A stretch of DNA of 22,648 bases, taken from contig DNJC01000114.1 of assembly GCA_003490025.1 (NCBI GenBank), forward strand, positions 647 to 23,294. Direction: 5' to 3'. Positions 21,314-22,648 of the stretch are shown here, piece by piece (positions within the stretch are counted from its first letter, which is position 1; every line of letters begins with the position of its first letter). Made by a program: the position numbers and the translations under genes. The notes under the pieces are model-generated. The model ran no database searches. It was not told the origin of the DNA and was given only the letters and a program-made list of their open reading frames with translations. The stretch comes from Geobacter sp. (GTDB taxonomy: Bacteria; Desulfobacterota; Desulfuromonadia; Geobacterales; Geobacteraceae).

Positions 21314-22648
21314 CTACAGATTCTGCACGTCCACCACCGCGATGGCGGCCATGTTGACGATGTCGTTCACGTCGTCGCCGCGCTGCAGCACGTGCACCGG
21401 CTTGTTCATCCCCATGAGGATGGGGCCGATCGCCTCTGCCCCGCCCAGGCGGCGCAGCAGCTTGTAGCAGATGTTGCCGGAGTTGAGGTCCGGGAAGATC
21501 AGGATGTTCGCCGGCGTCTTCAGCTTGGAGAAGGTGATCCCCTCGAGAAGCTCGGGGACGACCGCGGTGTCGGCCTGCATCTCACCTTCCACGATCAGCT
21601 CCGGTGCGCGCTCCTTGACGATCTCCACGGCGCGCTGCACCTTCCTCGCCTGAGGGTGGTTGACGGAGCCGAAGTTGGAGAAGGAGAGCATGGCGACGCG
21701 CGGCTCGAGGTCGAGCATCCTTACTTTTTCGGCGGCCAGTATCGCCGTCTCGGCCAGCTCCTCTGGCGTCGGGTCGATGGTGACCGTGGTGTCGGCCAGG
21801 AAGTAGACTCCTTTCTTGAACACCATCATGTAGAGGCCGTGGACGCTGGAGAGCCCCTCTTTCTTGCCGAGCACCTGCAGCGCCGGGCGGATCGTCTCCG
21901 GGTAATGGGTGTCGATGCCGCCCAGGAGCGCGTCCGCCTGCCCCATCTGCACCATCATGGTGGCGAAGTGGGCGCGGGACTTGCGCCGCATGATGCGCCG
22001 GCACTCGGACATGGTGAGGCCCTTGCGCTGCCGCAAGCGGTAGAGTTCCTCGGCGTACCCCTCGGTCAGCTCGGAGTCGGACGGGTCCTCTATCTGCACC
22101 TCCAGGTCGAGGTTGAGATCGACCATCTTCTGCTCTATCTTCTTCCTGTCGCCGACGAGGATCGGCCGGCAGATCCCCTCCTCCACCAGGGTCTGGGCGG
22201 CGCGCAGGATCTTGTCGTCCTCGCCTTCGGAGAAGACGACCTTCTTCGGGTCGCTCTTCGCCTTGTTGATGATGATGCGCATGATCTCCTTGGATTTGCC
22301 CTGCGACGACTCCAGCTGCTCGATGTACTTCGCCATATCCGTGATCGGCTGGCGGGCTACACCCGTGTCCATCGCCGCCTGCGCGATGGCGGGGGCGACG
22401 TGCAGGAGGACGCGCGGGTCGAACGGCTTGGGGATGATGTAGTTCGGGCCGAAGCTGAACTTCTCGTTGCCGTAGGCCTTGCTGACGGAGTCGGGCACCT
22501 CTTCGCGGGCGAGGCTCGCCAGCGCCTTGACGGCGGCGAGCTTCATATCCTCGTTGATGGCCCTGGCCCTGACGTCGAGCGCGCCGCGGAAGATGAAGGG
22601 GAAGCCGAGCACGTTGTTCACCTGGTTCGGATAGTCGGAGCGGCCGGT
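21314..22648 (-). CDS. maeB: NADP-type malic enzyme with phosphotransacetylase-like domain (5' end cut by window)
   Basis: The 444 C-terminal residues are present; the frame is open to base 22648, with TGRSDYPNQVNNVLGFPFIF joining the window edge, so the start lies outside. The first part (about 1-95) is the end of the malic enzyme NAD(P)-binding domain (FRGALDVRA-x-INEDMK, SFGPNYIIPKPFD). A phosphotransacetylase-like domain follows (about 120-440: KKVVFSEGEDDKILRAAQ, NFGSVNHP, ILIFPDLNSGNICYKLLRR). In MaeB enzymes this second domain is regulatory rather than catalytic. The enzyme decarboxylates malate to pyruvate. Stop TAG at 21314-21316, with a terminator downstream. Cofactor preference is from the family, not visible here. 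Confidence 0.94.
   Translation of the reverse strand, partial: TGRSDYPNQVNNVLGFPFIFRGALDVRARAINEDMKLAAVKALASLAREEVPDSVSKAYGNEKFSFGPNYIIPKPFDPRVLLHVAPAIAQAAMDTGVARQPITDMAKYIEQLESSQGKSKEIMRIIINKAKSDPKKVVFSEGEDDKILRAAQTLVEEGICRPILVGDRKKIEQKMVDLNLDLEVQIEDPSDSELTEGYAEELYRLRQRKGLTMSECRRIMRRKSRAHFATMMVQMGQADALLGGIDTHYPETIRPALQVLGKKEGLSSVHGLYMMVFKKGVYFLADTTVTIDPTPEELAETAILAAEKVRMLDLEPRVAMLSFSNFGSVNHPQARKVQRAVEIVKERAPELIVEGEMQADTAVVPELLEGITFSKLKTPANILIFPDLNSGNICYKLLRRLGGAEAIGPILMGMNKPVHVLQRGDDVNDIVNMAAIAVVDVQNL

Noticed and set aside
1..22648. Search for CRISPR arrays, insertion sequences, integrases, tRNA or rRNA genes
   Set aside because: No regularly spaced repeats, transposase or integrase motifs, tRNA cloverleaf or rRNA segments were seen.

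Overview
The window looks like a chromosomal segment from a GC-rich deltaproteobacterium of the Geobacter/Geomonas/Citrifermentans type (Geobacterales). This is inferred from gene content and style: many PAS sensors, c-di-GMP enzymes, sigma-54 promoters and a sigma-54 activator, a DUF3943 outer-membrane protein, a MaeB-type malic enzyme and a TcuA/TcuB electron-transfer pair. No rRNA, tRNA, CRISPR array or intact mobile element was found. Both ends cut through genes: a GH13 glucan enzyme on the left and malic enzyme on the right.

Layout. (1) 1-1374: 3' part of a GH13 branching-enzyme-like gene (+), converging on a PAP2 phosphatase gene (-). (2) 2616-1386 (-): a probable stress operon of an antibiotic-biosynthesis-monooxygenase (ABM) family protein, a possible CsbD-like remnant and the PAP2 phosphatase, with a good sigma-54 promoter at 2707-2691. 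(3) 7367-2972 (-): a two-gene signalling operon, a CheB-CheR-coiled coil-PAS fusion followed by a PAS/AAA+/Fis sigma-54 activator. (4) 7742-13846 (+): a divergent cluster of a 49-aa lmo0937-type membrane peptide, an ABC1/UbiB/AarF kinase-like protein, a PAS-PAS-GGDEF diguanylate cyclase, a ferritin-like protein and a PAS-PAS-GGDEF-EAL protein. A near-consensus sigma-54 promoter lies at 7608-7624. (5) 14327-16541 (+): a Met/His-rich Spy/CpxP-like periplasmic protein and a DUF3943 outer-membrane protein, preceded by a third sigma-54-like promoter at 14178-14194. (6) 16640-20428: a LysR regulator (-) diverging from tcuA-tcuB (+) across an AT-rich control region. (7) 20429-21313: gene-poor DNA with two terminators and a frameshifted Gx-transporter remnant. 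(8) 21314-22648 (-): malic enzyme.

How it may fit together. The left 16.5 kb reads as one envelope/stress-response neighbourhood. A sensor fusion with no kinase and a sigma-54 activator sit in the middle, and three outward transcription units carry sigma-54-like promoters, two of which share the same CTAG spacer. Their products act on membrane lipid or quinone (PAP2, AarF), the periplasm and outer membrane (Spy-like, DUF3943), reactive small molecules or iron (ABM, ferritin-like) and c-di-GMP. That the adjacent activator controls these promoters is inference. The right 6 kb is a separate metabolic block: oxidation of tricarballylate or a related tricarboxylate, next to malic enzyme.
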